Positions 12,248-26,015 of a stretch of 64,000 bases of DNA are shown piece by piece. Each line of letters opens with the position of its first letter. Position 1 is the first letter of the stretch. A program made the translations under genes and the position numbers. The DNA is taken from positions 39,734,739 to 39,798,738 of the forward strand of contig CM023541.1 in the NCBI GenBank assembly GCA_013350335.1, in the 5' to 3' direction. Source of the stretch: Chimonanthus salicifolius. Lineage: Eukaryota; Streptophyta; Magnoliopsida; Laurales; Calycanthaceae. The notes beneath the pieces were generated by a model. That model was not told the DNA's origin. It saw nothing but the letters and a program-made list of their open reading frames with translations, and did not search any database.

Positions 12248-14555
12248 TATGATTTCTTGAATGATGCTCTTCAAAACTCATTATTGACATTCTTGTATAT
12301 GATCCAAACTGTTGATTTAGTAGCCAGCCTCTTCCAAGTGCAATAGCCAAAAAAACAAATTAACCACTATTTGGCGGTGGCCTCTATAGAAAACATGATT
12401 TTAAAAATTACCCAAGTTTAATTAATTCTTTATTCTATAGATTCTTATAGAACTCAGGCCAATTCTTACTATTTTTATTTGATTAAGTAGAATTAGGCTA
12501 ATTCGAATTTGACTCAATTGATGTGACTCGAACTTGTCTAAAATCGAATTTGATATTTAAAATCTTGCTTGAAAAAGATTAGTAATTGATGTGATTTGTG
12601 AAGATACATGGCATGAAAGTGACTTCTCAATTTCTTATAGACTAGAGAAGTGGATGGACACTTAGGTTCTATCCAAATTTAATCAATCTAATGGCCACAA
12701 ATCACTTACAACAAAACATGTTTCAACCATAAACACTTGTACTATATTTGGATGAGGGAAAAATGTTGCAGAGTTTGTCTTACATGGGAGATTAGTTTGA
12801 CAAAGGAGAAAAATATATAAGAAAAAACTAATTTCGTAAATATCAGTAGAAGAAATTTGATATATTATCAGTTTAATAATAATTGATAATTTTTAATGAG
12901 CCTATATAATAAAAATAATCAAATTTATATTTTAACACATACATAATTATTGAATAACATCCACCAAATAAAAAATAACTATCCACCCTATAAAAAAATT
13001 ACACTAATCCCCAATAGTTTCTCGTAGCCATTTTTCCCAACAATCATTCAAAATAAATTGTAAATAAATACATATACTTATTTATTGCATTTCCCGTGTT
13101 GAATAAAACATCCTTTAATATTAAAAAAACTTAGCTCTATACCAAATTTCAACTTTCTTGTTATATGAATTAAAAAATAAATAGTTTTATGTAAAAAATA
13201 TAAAATTTATAGCTCTAGAAAAGAATTTTAATCAATAGTTTATTTACAACGTTCATATTTATATTTATATTTATAAAATGTTTGAAAACCCGAGATAGAG
13301 AGGTAAACCTCTTTTGCCCTCACTCAAAGGGAAGATGGTCGAGGAGAGGGAGACCACTTTTCTCCTGTGAGGCTCTTACGAAACATGGAAAACTAAAGGA
13401 GAAACCCCTGCAATTCGGGTTGGATAGGTTGGATTCTTTAAAACCCAACCGACCCAAATTACAGCCTTATTTCCTTCCTTTCCGCTCATCAAAACATGAC
13501 TTTGCACTTTTGCAGTTTGCCTCAAGTCTGTTGGCTCTGTTCATGAATGAACATGGCTCATACTTTCTTTTACGTCAGACTTACTTACCATATGGATATT
13601 ATACATGCTTGAGCCAACCTACAACCAGTTGGCCTTTTCAAGGTTAAAACCAAGCCCACCCATTTGGAAAAGTATGAAGCCCAATTCCACCCATTTAAGT
13701 CTATCAAAATTTCAATGATTCATACTAAGAATATATTTAGGGTGGTCATTCTATCATGGATAATGTACTTTTACGAAGGCGGTCGTATGATATTCATTGA
13801 GGATCTAGACAAGTAAATGGATAATATATCACTTCGTGAAATGTTTTCTGTATTTGGCGAAATTGATGGATGATGCAGATCGAAAATCAAAGTGCTTTGG
13901 TTTTGTTATGTAACGCCCTGCCCCTTTCACTATGTCAAAAATCAGAGTCTATTTTTTTTTTTTTTTGGAAATAAAGAGTGACAAAAGAGTGGGACGTCAC
14001 GACACGAGCTAAGTCCGGGCTTCTAAAGCCCAGCCCTTAACTGGCCAACCATACGTGTGCGTGGAACCAAGTCCACGAGAACGGTTCACACGTAATAATT
14101 AAGCTTGCGGAATGTAAACTTAATGCGGAATTATAATAGAGTCTATCCTACCAATTATTAAATAGCAAGGAAGTACATCACTTAATTAATAAAATACCTT
14201 AACTTAGACTGTCCAAAAGTAAAGTCCAAACCATAGCAAGTAGTCTAAATTATTACAGTCCAACGAGCTAATTACTCAAATTACATTTCCATAATTTAAA
14301 ACTTAAATAAATAAACTAGCTCATCCAAGCTCCTAAGGTTGGCTCCGATCACGTCCTTCACTTCCTCCATTTCATGCGTCATCATCTAAGGTAGAAGTAG
14401 GGTATTAGACAACGTGCCCAGTAGGTACTTCGAGTAGGGTCCACACATGGATTAGTATAAACAAAAACACATAAATATAAGTAATATTAAAACCATGCAA
14501 GTCAATGCCATGCCATAGGTGTCATATGCCATGAGTCTCATCCATCATCCATGTT

Positions 14556-15030
14556 ACAATCACATAATATTCCTCTAGATGGAAAATTCTCATCAAGGTA
14601 TTCACAATCACATAGTATCCCTCTTGATGGAAAAGCCTCATCAATGTATCACAATCATATAGTATCCCTCTTGATGGAAAATCTTCATCAAGGTATCACA
14701 ATTACATAGTATCCCTCTTGATGGAAAATCCTCATCAAGGCATCACAATCACATAGTATCCCTCTTGATGGAAAATCCTTATCAAGGCATCACAATCACA
14801 TAGTATCCCTCTTGATGGAAAATCCTCATCAAGGCATTACAATCACATAGTATCCCTCTTGATGGAAAATGCACATCAAGGTATCCCCACGACTGCCTTA
14901 TGGACGCCTCGACGGAGCGTGGAACTCCGGTTACATTTCAATCATACATCCCTCTTGATGGAAAATCCTCATCAAGATATCACAATCACATAGTATCCCT
15001 CTTTGATGCAAGGCATCACAACTCCATAGT
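14556..15030. repeat. 47-bp tandem array inside the large LTR
   Basis: About eight or nine copies of a unit close to 47 bp occur, each containing CACAATCACATAGTATCC then CTCTTGATGGAAAATCC and TCATCAAGG. Each unit includes a small hairpin (CTTGATG...CATCAAG). A 60-bp non-repeat insertion at about 14885-14945 separates the last copies. Units adjoin directly with no unique spacers. Confidence 0.9.
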
Positions 15031-15909
15031 ATCCTTCCCATGCCATGCATGAGATGCAAGTGCAAACATGCTATCTAATAATACAAATCATAACATTAAA
15101 ATCCCATCATTAAGACATATCATTTGATATCAAAATAATTCAAGTAAAACATTCACACATACATATTCTATGGTTTTCAATAAGGTAGGAATCCTACCAA
15201 CGACAAATATCGTTGAGCTTGCGTTTTTGTCCAAAACTGCTCACCAATCGCGTCAAGCCGATCGTACACCGCTTACAAAATCCCGTTACCTTATTACATG
15301 TAAATACATCAAACAAATGATCCATGTGATTTCCATCCATCCCTACATCACCCTATGTCCTTTCCATTTACAACCATAGTCTTTCATTTTAAACCAAGTG
15401 GGTCCAACATCATTCCATTCGTTAATCATTTACATTAATGAAAGCCCTAAACCCATAAGACAGTTTCCATGATTCAATCATGCACTTAGGTCACTTATAC
15501 ATACCTAGATCCAAAAACATGATCCATGGGGTTTCCATCCATGTTTAAGTCCACAATCATGTCTTAGTGGGGTTCCAAGATCACTCCATCTTTGGATTTA
15601 TTAACCAATTACACATGAGTTAATCATTTAGTATTAATAAACCCTAAGTCCACAAAAAAACATTCCCCATGGGGTGTATGGCATAACCCATGGTCCTTTC
15701 ATTTCCACCATTTTCCATCTTAGCCATCATTATTTCCATGGCTAAACACTCCTTTTATTTATACATACCTAGGTCCATAACTGATCCATAAACATAGATT
15801 CATGAATGATTCATTAATCATGACATAAAATCCTAATAATTCCTTCCATTCCTTAGCTTGATAATCCATTCATCTAAACATGCATAGATCCATGAATGAC
15901 CCATTAAAA

Positions 15910-16660
15910 TGGTTAATGGGGCTCGGCCATACAACATGGCCTAACCCATGGTGTCGTTTTTCCATCTTCTCCTTTAAATCATTCACAATCTTAGGTCCAT
16001 AAACAAAGTCCCTCCATGGGGTGTTTAATCATAGACTTAGGTTCATCAATTTAAATCATCATTTACCACATTTAAAACCCATTAAAACTACCAACATTCC
16101 CCCATCATTTTCATGGTCCAAAACCATCTAAGTCCATCAATATCTCTCCATGGGGTTCGGCCATGTTGTATGGCCGAACCCATGGTCCATGGTTCTTTAC
16201 CATTACAACATTTTGGATCATGCTTTGCAACAATTAAGACCTACTTAGAATCACCAATAATCTCCCATCATTATCATCCTTTAAAACCTTTTAAAATCAT
16301 TAACATGCATCTATGATTTTCATCATTTAAACCCATTAAAAATCATTAATATCCTTCCATGGGGTTCGGCCATACAACATGGCCGAACCCTATGGTTCAT
16401 CACTTACCCTTAAAAATCACATACTTATGATTGTATCCCTTGATGGGGTTCGGCCATACATCATGGCCGAATCTCATCCAAATCCTTTTTAGTTCTCATG
16501 ATCCATATACATATAAATCTAGGGTTTGGCAATGCAAGGGCCAAACCATGATCTTGATCATATACCTTATCTTAGACATGCATGAGGTCCTTTCCATATA
16601 TCCATAACAATTAGGGTTTGGCCATGCAAGGGCCGAACCATGATCCTTGACTATTTTTCA
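15910..16660. repeat. Recurrent 28-bp palindromes (GGTTCGGCCAT...ATGGCCGAACC)
   Basis: Hairpin-forming units of the form GGGTTCGGCCAT, five bases, ATGGCCGAACCC occur near 15919, 16154, 16363 and 16447. Single-arm or diverged variants occur near 16527 and 16617. They recur at irregular spacing between unrelated AT-rich sequence and are often preceded by CCATGG. They lie inside the 5.2-kb LTR; their function is unknown. Confidence 0.75.
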
Positions 16661-17299
16661 TGCTTAAGCCATGCATGCATACATAGACCATATATACATA
16701 GTGTCCTTAGTAATCCATCTTACCCATTAGGGTTTTGTCCATTTTTCCATCTCATTCCTTAGATGGATTTTAAATCCATGGCCCATGATATTTTTGGCCA
16801 ACTTTCCAATCCAAAATGGGATGTTCTTTTTAACCTCTTTCCTTAATAAGATCTTATCAAGTACTTACTGATTCCGCGACTCCTCCAGTTTCTTTACTCC
16901 TTCTTGCTCCTCCAATCTTTTCCTTCCTTAGCCTCTTTTTTCTTCTCCCTTAATCTTCGGCCAAGATGTGGTGCTTGAAAGGTCTTGAGATGAAAAACCC
17001 AAGGAGATGGTTCGGCCTTGGAGTGTAGGTTTGAGAGAGGGAGAGGAGGAGAAAATGTACCAACCCTAAGTCTTTCCTTGTTCAATGAGAGGGTGGGCTT
17101 TGAGTGGGAGGGAGAGGAGCTTGAGATCCAAATTTCTCTAAGTCTTTTTCTTCTTTCTCTTAGAGTGAGGGTCGGCCTTGAGGGAGATGGGGAGAGAGTG
17201 AGATGAGATGAATAGATCAAAAGTCTCCTTTCCCATCTTTGTCTAGGGTTTGCTTAGGTTAGACTCCACCCTCATCAATGTGGAGTCTTCCCCATGGGC

Positions 17300-17990
17300 T
17301 CTTTGACCAAACAAAGGGTGCATGCCCTCCACATGGCACACACCACTCTTGTCCCACGGTTTTATCTTGGGTTCCTTTGGTGGTTTGGGTGGTTTCCATG
17401 AGATGGAACCACCACCTCTCTTTTGACCAATGCATGTCCTTCATTTAAGCTCCTTGTCTAGCCAAGGGGGGTGCATGCCTTCCACATGGCACATACCACC
17501 CCTTATGTCCAACGGTTTTGGTTTGTTTTCCTTGGGTGGTTTGGTGGTTTCCATGAGATGAAACCACCACCTCTCATTTTGACCAATGTATGGTCTCCAC
17601 CTAAGCTTTTGGTCTAGCCAAGGGGGAAGCATGACCTCCACATAGCATACCACCCCTTATCCCAATGGTTTTGGTGGAGTGGTTTCCATGAGATGAAACC
17701 ACCCACCACTTCTTTGACCAATGCATGCCTTCCACGTAAGCTCCTTGTCTAGCCAAAGGGGGTGCATGCCCTCCACATGGCACACACACCACCCTAAAAA
17801 TGGTTTTGGACTTGGTGGTTTGCATGGGATGGAACCACCACCTCTCCATTGCCCAATCATGGTCCTTGCATGTCCTCCACTTAAGCATTTTTGTCTAGCC
17901 AAGGGGGTGCATACCCTCCACATGGTACACACCACCCTTCATCTCGACGGTTTTGGTGGAGTGGTTTCCATGAGATGAAATCACCCACTT
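17300..17990. repeat. About 150-bp tandem array inside the large LTR
   Basis: Five copies of a unit near 140-152 bp are recognisable by CTCCACATGGCACACACC and the palindromic GGTGGTTTCCATGAGATGG...AACCACC. They start at about 17306, 17458, 17609, 17748 and 17893. Overlapping open frames on both strands here are products of the repeat, not genes. Confidence 0.85.
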
Positions 17991-18119
17991 GACTCACTCC
18001 ATCTTTTAATCTTTTAGGTGACTCACTCCCATTTGTCTCACTCCATTGCAACTCATTTAAATTTATACTAACTTAGGTTATTACAATTAAATAATTTAAT
18101 TCCACTCACTACATTTAAT

Positions 18120-19030
18120 CTTCTTTAATTTATCTTTGACTCACCCATGGTCAACCAAGTCAACCATGGTGGTCGGCCCCACTTGTGCCTTGGTCCACAC
18201 GCCATCTCACTTGATGAGGTGGAGTTGGGTCCCACTTGGTTATGCCACTTGGATTTATTCAAAATTAACTTAGGTGACACTTGATCCTCTTAAATTCACC
18301 CATGAACTCATCCATGGTTAACCACCATGGTGGCCGGACCCACTTGTGCCTTGGTCCACATGCCACCTCACTTGACGAGGTGGAGTTGGGTCCCACTTGG
18401 CTATGCCACTTGGATTTATTCAAAATTAACTTAGGTGACACTTGATCCTCTTTAATTCACCCATGAACTCACCCATAGTTGACCAAGTCAACCATGGTGG
18501 CTGGACCCACTTGTGCCTTGGTCCACACGCCACCTCACTTGATGAGGTGGAGTTGGGTCCCACTTGGCCATGCCACTTGGATAATTCCACTCCTACACTT
18601 GCCAATGAGATGGACCCCATGCCTTTGATCTTAATTAGGTTCATGACCCGATTAATCCATTTCTTACCCATTTACCCAAATGCTCAATTCATCTTGACCC
18701 ATTGGGTCCCAATTGGGCATTTGACCCAATTGACCATCATTGACCCAATTAGATGGAATTAATCCTATCCATGGTCCATTGGACTATACTTGGGCCATTG
18801 CCCCAACTTTGATCCATCTAACATTCATTTCATCTATGAATCTAAATCCATTCCTTACTCATTTACCCTAATCATCAATCCATCTTGACCAATTGGGTCC
18901 CACTTGGGCATTTGACCCAATTGACCACATTGGCCCCATTAAATAAAATTAATCATATCCATGGTCAATTGGACCATACTTGGGCCATTGCCCCAACTTT
19001 GATCCATCTAACATCCATCTCATCAATGAA
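18120..19030. repeat. Two further tandem arrays inside the large LTR
   Basis: Three copies of a 160-175 bp unit containing TTGTGCCTTGGTCCACACGC and GAGGTGGAGTTGGGTCCC lie near 18170, 18330 and 18500. Two copies of a roughly 200-bp unit containing GGGCATTTGACCCAATTGAC and ACTTGGGCCATTGCCCCAAC lie at about 18640-18830 and 18840-19025. All are non-coding. Confidence 0.85.
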
Positions 19031-19112
19031 TCTTAATTTTCAACAGTTAAAATAAATAATAGCCAATATATTTATTGCATTAAAAATTCGGGCTATTACA
19101 TGTTAAGTTTGA

Positions 19113-19345
19113 GAAGATAGATGATGCTGCTCTAGTTGTTAAGGGCCTCAATGGGGGCCTCAATGGGGTTCCCATTGAAAATAGATGATGTTGCTCTAGT
19201 TGTTGAGGGCCTCAATGGGGTTCCCATTGAAGATAGATGATGATGCTCTAGTTGTTGAGGGCCTCAATGGGGGCCTCAATGGAGTTCCCATTGAAGATAG
19301 ATGATGCTGCTCTAGTTGTTGAGGGATTCAATGGGGTTCCCATTG
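19113..19345 (+). repeat. Minisatellite made from the RRM coding segment
   Basis: Four tandem copies of a unit about 52-64 bp long begin near 19116, 19179, 19231 and 19295. Each contains GATGATGCTGCTCTAGTTG then GGCCTCAATGG and GTTCCCATTGAA. In the first copy the unit encodes DDAALVVKGLNGGLNGVPIE, the helix-2 end of an RRM. The array is thus an expansion of dead coding sequence. Confidence 0.8.
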
Positions 19346-19349
19346 GTAC

Positions 19350-20268
19350 TGCGGGTATTTCTATTGAAGGACTTTGTTCATTGTTGTCCATTGGTCAAAT
19401 TAGGGTTTCTTTCCTAGTCACATCTCCTTAATTGGGTGGATAAGATTGGATTTATTCATGAGGTTTGAACCTCTCTACTATGTGTTTCTGTTGAATGATT
19501 GGAGTTGCTTTTGATGTCATTATTTTTTGGTTTTTTAATTGTTGTTTGTTCATTGTGCCTTTCCTCCACAACGGATTGCTAGTTTCTCAAGGCACTTCTC
19601 CTCAGTTGTATACCATTTTCTTTCTTCAGATTCAGTTAAGATCCCTCCCTACGATCGCCTGTCCCACTTGAGTTCTCTGCTACAACCCTTGTCTCCTCTT
19701 GACAAGGTTTCAACATCTCCACGTCAACAACAGCGACCACACCGCCATCTTTTCTCTCAGGCGTGCCGCTACTTCTTTTTCTTAGATCTCACCCCAACAG
19801 CAGCATCTCTTCAGAAGACTTCTCTGCACCAGCTTCTTCTCCAGCACTAACCTTCGGCATCTTTCTCTCCAATGCCTACCTCTGTGCCCGATGGCTATTT
19901 CCCTTGCTGTTGTTGCTATAGTTGCTTCTTTCCTTACAACCACCAGCTCTGTAATCTTCTCCCTACTCTCAGACGGTGCTCCTCTCTACATGATCCACAT
20001 CAATGGTCTGCTCTCTTTGACCGATGGATCTCCTTTCGCTGCTGGATCTTCTCTTGTTGCCAGCGTCATCGTCTTCTTCTTTCTTGTTGGCTCTCGATTA
20101 CTGCATTACTCTTTCAGTTAAGCTCGGTGCTGCATGCTAGTTCGACACATATGCTATGACCGATCATTGCTATATTTCTCACCGCGCTTATCCTCTGTGG
20201 GCAAAGATTTATTTTTCTCATGGGCAAGTTGTGCGTTACTTCCATACATGCTACAGTTTGAGGAGGAG
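19350..20268 (+). mobile_element. Probable non-coding internal region of an LTR retrotransposon 3' end
   Basis: This pyrimidine-rich region leads into a polypurine tract (TTTGAGGAGGAG, about 20257-20268) directly before an LTR-like sequence. That is the usual 3' organisation of a retrotransposon. Open frames at 19539-19850 and 19891-20121 (the second very hydrophobic) match no family I recognise. The 5' boundary and 5' LTR were not found. Confidence 0.35.
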
Positions 20269-20466
20269 TATTAGGAATATATTTAGATTTACGATATATT
20301 GTATTTTCCCATGTAGGGATTTCATCTTTATTTGTATTTCAATCTCTCTATAAATAAGATTACATGATCTCTTCTTGATAAAGGAAGATACACCAAATCC
20401 TATATATTATTCTACTAACTCATATGGTAGAAAGAATAATTTTATTTGAAAACTCAATTTCTAACA
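20269..20466 (+). mobile_element. LTR of a truncated LTR retrotransposon
   Basis: The 198-bp segment starts TATTAGGAATAT directly after a polypurine tract and ends TCAATTTCTAACA; a typical intact start would be TGTTAG. It contains a TCTCTATAAATAAGAT promoter-like stretch at about 20343-20358. No matching 5' LTR was found in the window. Confidence 0.5.
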
Positions 20467-20520
20467 ACTTAATTCTAATCGTCAAAATTAGAAGACATAC
20501 TTGAAAATCACTAAGACAAA

Positions 20521-20660
20521 GATGGCTAGTGATTAGACTAGAGGTCTTGGGTTCGACTCCTCTTAGACTTAGCTGATACACGAGGCTTGCAGGTGATTTT
20601 GTACATCTGTGAGATTAGTCTCACCTCCAATGTGAGTTGGGGATCTCCATATTATCCAAA
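20521..20660 (+). mobile_element. Candidate tRNA-derived SINE
   Basis: A B-box-like GGGTTCGACTCCTC (about 20550) follows a degenerate A-box region (GGCTAGTGATTAGACTAG), and the tail ends in an A-rich stretch near 20660. No target duplication was resolved, so this is tentative. Confidence 0.4.
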
Positions 20661-21147
20661 GAAAAAAGATAGACGATGATTTTAACGACTAAAATCTAAG
20701 TGATTAGAAATTAAAAAATTTGTCTAATTCGTAGTCTATCAATTAATTTCAATATACACGAGAATGATCCAAATGTACACACATGTATGACAGGCTTCAT
20801 GAGTTTATAGCTTTGCCCCTTTGTGTTCAGTTCACCAAAGAGAATAGGGTAGAAAGAAATGGGAGCAAGAAGTGGGTCCCTTACATTGACAGCCCTCTCG
20901 TGTCTTATTCTTCTTATTTTGTTAGAAGAAAACAGAGATCATTCAGAAGATTGAATGTTGGAAGGTTTTATAAATGTTTTGGAGAATAAATATATAAATA
21001 TGAACAGAACTAGAAACAAAAACTTTCAAATGAGGATGATGTAATTTTTTTTTCTTATAAGATGGATATTTCTATTTTTCTTATAAAATGTTCTCAATTA
21101 TATGAATTAATATTCGTTATGAAAGTTTAAAATAATTAAAATATGTA

Positions 21148-21148
<1 letters not shown>

Positions 21149-21210
<62 letters not shown>
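21149..21210. repeat. (TA)n microsatellite, about 31 units
   Basis: An uninterrupted TA dinucleotide run of about 62 bp lies upstream of PRISE copy 2. Nothing else was recognised between 20990 and 21797. Confidence 0.95.
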
Positions 21211-21211
<1 letters not shown>

Positions 21212-21838
21212 CCTTACTGAAATGAAAAATAAATTTAACATAAAGTAATTAAAAAATATTAATACTTAGTTAGATTAGGGGGTGTGTGTGTCTTGATTCT
21301 TGTGTTTGTGTATGATCCATTATACTCTAAAGTTTTTCCCTCTCTGAATTACCCTATTTCATGAAAATTATGTCTTTTTTATTTTATTTTTGACATTAGA
21401 TATATCTAAGAAGGAAATATAGAAATATCTAACTTTAACTTGAGGAAATAATATTGCGGACTCATTCATAATAGTGAGGGTAACTCCTAAGTCAAAATAA
21501 CTCTCAATAACTTCAATAAAGTTTACCCTTCATCCAAAAGGAGCCTTTGTCTTACCTTTACTCACAACTTTATGTATACGAGTCTTAATAAAATTCTTCT
21601 AAATAAACCCATTACTGTTAAAGTAGATTCGAATCCACAACTTTACACTTAAAAGCGACCAGTGGAACCACACTGTAGATAAAAGTAAACTCGATAAATG
21701 AAGATCACACTCATTTATCTTCTATTGCACGTGAAATAAATGCAGTCTATGTTAAAAAAGGATAATTTTTTATTAAGATTTTTTCTATCTCTATCTCTTT
21801 GATCCATCATTGATAGGTAAGTCCATGGCTGCTAAGTA

Positions 21839-21881
21839 GCCACGTGGCATTATTCCCCACGAAACAATAAATATATACTCT
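21839..21881 (+). promoter_or_regulatory. Candidate core promoter of PRISE copy 2 with perfect G-box
   Basis: CACGTGGC (21841-21848), a G-box/ABRE-type element, lies about 25 bp upstream of a TATA-like AATAAATATATAC (about 21867-21879). The aligned position in copy 1 reads TACGTGGT, so only copy 2 has the palindromic CACGTG. In plants such elements bind bZIP and bHLH factors. Regulation by light or abscisic acid would be inference. Confidence 0.45.
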
Positions 21882-22028
21882 TTAGCTCCAGAAATTAAAA
21901 CCCAAGCAAAGAAACGAACAATATCATTTCTGTCCATCTTTTTTACTCGTTATCTCCTCCCTCTACTTGCATACTTGCAGAAAGAAAATCCAGAAGTAGC
22001 AGAATAAAGGAGAGTAAAACCATAAAAA

Positions 22029-23471
<1,443 letters not shown>

Positions 23472-23472
23472 G

Positions 23473-23615
23473 CTGCGTTTGGATGGGAGCAATGGAGGTA
23501 ACTCCCATGATCCTTATTTGATAATTAAAGGTTAGAGATAAAAAATCAAATTTTTATCTCTTTCCTCTTACTTTTGAAATATTAGAGTTATATTCATAAT
23601 ACTTTAGATAACCTC
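23473..23615. mobile_element. Small insertion in the 3' UTR of PRISE copy 2, probable hAT-like MITE
   Basis: About 140 bp starting GCTGCGTTTGGATGGGAG directly after the stop codon is absent from copy 1, whose flank rejoins at TTTTTTTTAATGATCC. The GCTGCGTTTGGATG start resembles the end of the element at 57320-57654. No clear right terminus or target duplication was found. Confidence 0.35.
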
Positions 23616-26015
23616 TGGTAAATTATTATTTTTTCTTTTTTTAATGATCCAGTGCTTGTTTATTTGGATGATCAATGTGAAATAATTTGTTTTCTATATT
23701 TCTAGACCTTCCTTTTTATTGTTATTATTTATTTTTTTACTTTGGTATTGTTGCAATTTTGGTCATTTGGAATTCTTCACGTGGATTGGTTCCATTTAGT
23801 TTACTGATTTAATTCTATGAATATTCTATTATTGAATAAAAATAAATCTTAAAATTTTAAAAATATGAATTCAATCATCAAATGAAAATGTTTTTTAAAT
23901 AAAAACGTTCAAACAAAACTCTAAATACAAGTGTTGGATACCAATGTGAATATAAATGTGGATCTTGCCACAAGGATTTGAGAATTTAGACACGGATTTT
24001 AAAGATTTTTATTTAAGTTAAAAATTTTGTTTTTAAGTTGAACCATCTATGTTTTTGTCATTATTAAATGGATTCTAAATTTTATAAAGATTTAAATTTA
24101 ATAATTATAAATAAATCCATCTCATTTAAAATGTTAGAGACCTGGCTGTGACATATTATGATGAAAACCTAATCAAACCCTTTGGAGCTAGTTGGTCTTC
24201 ACACGCACCTTGTCACCTACCATTCCTCTCTTTTTTTCAAGAATTCCAACACCATTGCCCGTCAAAATATTTGTTTTTCTTGAACGCAATAAAATTTTAA
24301 AAGTTTACTATTTATTTAGAATATAAAAGAGGCACTTCAATCGAAATTGTAGAAAAAAATATTATTTAATAAATATGATCTATGATTGAAAAAAAAAAAA
24401 AGTGAAAGTTCTATTGAAATAAGGAGTCATCTAACCTAAAGGGGTTAGAATGATTGTCAAGAACCTACCTTGAAAAGGGTAAAAATTGTCCTCATTCGCT
24501 AAGATAATGGTTCATAGTTTTTAATAAAAGTAATTTTTTAGTAAAGAAAATGTTATATTTTCATGACTTGACACGAGGTCGAATTTCATTCTAATTGTCC
24601 AATGACATGAATGGGTAAACTAAACATAAGTTTTTCCATAAAATTGGTTTCACAAATGACCTCTTAGAGTTAGAAACTTTCTATTGGTTAAATGGATTAG
24701 GATTTCTTGAATGATACGCATGAAAACTCATGATTGACATTCTTCTCTATGATCCAAACTGTTGATTTAGTAGGCCACCTCTTCCATGTGCAATTGCAAA
24801 AAAAATTAAGTACTATTTATTATAAATATTAAAAAAATAACAAAGTTGCTATTTGGTCATGGCCCCTGCCAAGGTGGTTTCTCTTGAAAACATGATTTTA
24901 AAAATCAGCTAAGTTTAAGTTATTCTTCATAGTCATACGATTGATTCTTATACAACTCAGCCCAATTGTTACTATTTTTGCTTGATTCAAGTAGAATTAG
25001 GCTGATTTGAGTCTGACTCAATTGATGCGACTCGAACTTAATCTCTAGAATCGAATTTGATATTTAAGATCTTACTTGAAAAAGATTATCAAATATTGCG
25101 ATTTCTTTTTTGATGACCGAAGGTGTTCAGGTGTCTCACCTAATAAATCTTTGAGGGCATGTGCACACCTCCATACATACATCGGTTCGTCGATTTCAAA
25201 GATTGTGAGTTGTGAAGATATATACCATCAAAAGTTGACATGAAGTGACTTCTCATTTTCTCATAGATTAGAGGAGTGGATAGGCATTTGGTTCTATCCA
25301 TATTTAATCAATCTAATGGCCACAAATCACTTACAGCAAAATATATTTCATACACAAACACTTGAACTATTTTGGATGAGGGGAAAGGTTTGTAGGAATT
25401 GTCCCAAGCAGGAGATTCTCTTGAGTAGGGTTTTCCCTACTTTAGAATTCCCTTGTATACGTTGGGTAATCACAAGGGAAAAGGTATAAGGAGAGTTTTT
25501 TTAAGGGGAAAACTAATTTCGCAAATATAAGTAGGAGAAATTTGATATATTATCAATTTTATGATAGTTGATAATTTTTAATGAGCTAATATAATAAAAA
25601 TAATTAAAATTTCTATTTTAATACAAACATAATTATTGAATAACATCAACAAAAGGAAAAATAGCTATCCACCTTATAAAAAAAATACACTAATCTCCAA
25701 TAGTTTCTTGTAGCCATTTTTCCCAACAATCATTCAAAATAAATTTGTAAATAAAATAAGTATTTTCGTTAATTACATTTGCCATGTTGAATAAAATCAA
25801 ACCTTTGAATCCTTTAGTGATTAGCTCTATATCAAATTTCAACTTTCTTGTTATATGAATTAGAAAATAAATAGTTTTTATAAAAATTATAAAATTTATA
25901 GTTCTAGAAAAGAATTTTAATCAATAGTTCATTTACAATGTTCATATTTATATTTATACAATGTTTGAAAATTCAAAATTCAGACTAGACTCAAAATCCT
26001 GAGTAGGAGGAAAAG

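Larger units (their letters stand above)
13909..19100. mobile_element. 5.2-kb solo LTR inserted in the RRM relic
   Basis: The 5,192-bp segment begins TGTAACGCCCTG and ends CGGGCTATTACA, so its ends are short inverted complements of TG...CA type. It is flanked by perfect TGTTA duplications (13904-13908 and 19101-19105). Excising it with one TGTTA restores the reading frame across the RRM RNP1 motif. No gag/pol-like frame, internal LTR pair or primer-binding site was seen. I therefore read it as a solo LTR of a large retrotransposon; such long LTRs are known in Ty3/gypsy lineages, but lineage and orientation are not determined. Its interior holds several tandem arrays and palindromes listed separately. 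Confidence 0.85.
13748..19345 (+). pseudogene. Poly(A)-binding-protein-like RRM relic, split by a solo LTR
   Basis: The left part (13748-13908) translates with stops and a frameshift to fragments resembling the end of one RRM and the start of the next: an IMYFYEGGRMIFIEDLDK stretch with the RNP2-like IFIEDL, then MDNISLREMFSVFGEI, then DADRKSKCFGFV. The right part (from 19106) resumes with KFEKIDDAALVVKGLNG. Joined after removing the LTR and one target copy, the RNP1 motif reads KCFGFVKF. Cytoplasmic poly(A)-binding proteins have this arrangement of tandem RRMs. In-frame stops, a frameshift and the absence of other RRMs make it a dead fragment. The right side has been expanded into a minisatellite. 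Confidence 0.75.

Noticed and set aside
14556..15030. Regular 47-bp direct repeats that superficially resemble a CRISPR array
   Set aside because: The units adjoin without unique spacers, the locus is plant nuclear DNA inside an LTR, and no cas-like gene is near.
16894..17978. Several 60-108 codon frames on both strands
   Set aside because: They fall in the tandem arrays of the 5.2-kb LTR and repeat with the array unit.
19891..20121. Hydrophobic 76-codon frame as a small membrane protein gene
   Set aside because: It lies in the non-coding lead-in to a retrotransposon polypurine tract, overlaps another frame, and has no family features.
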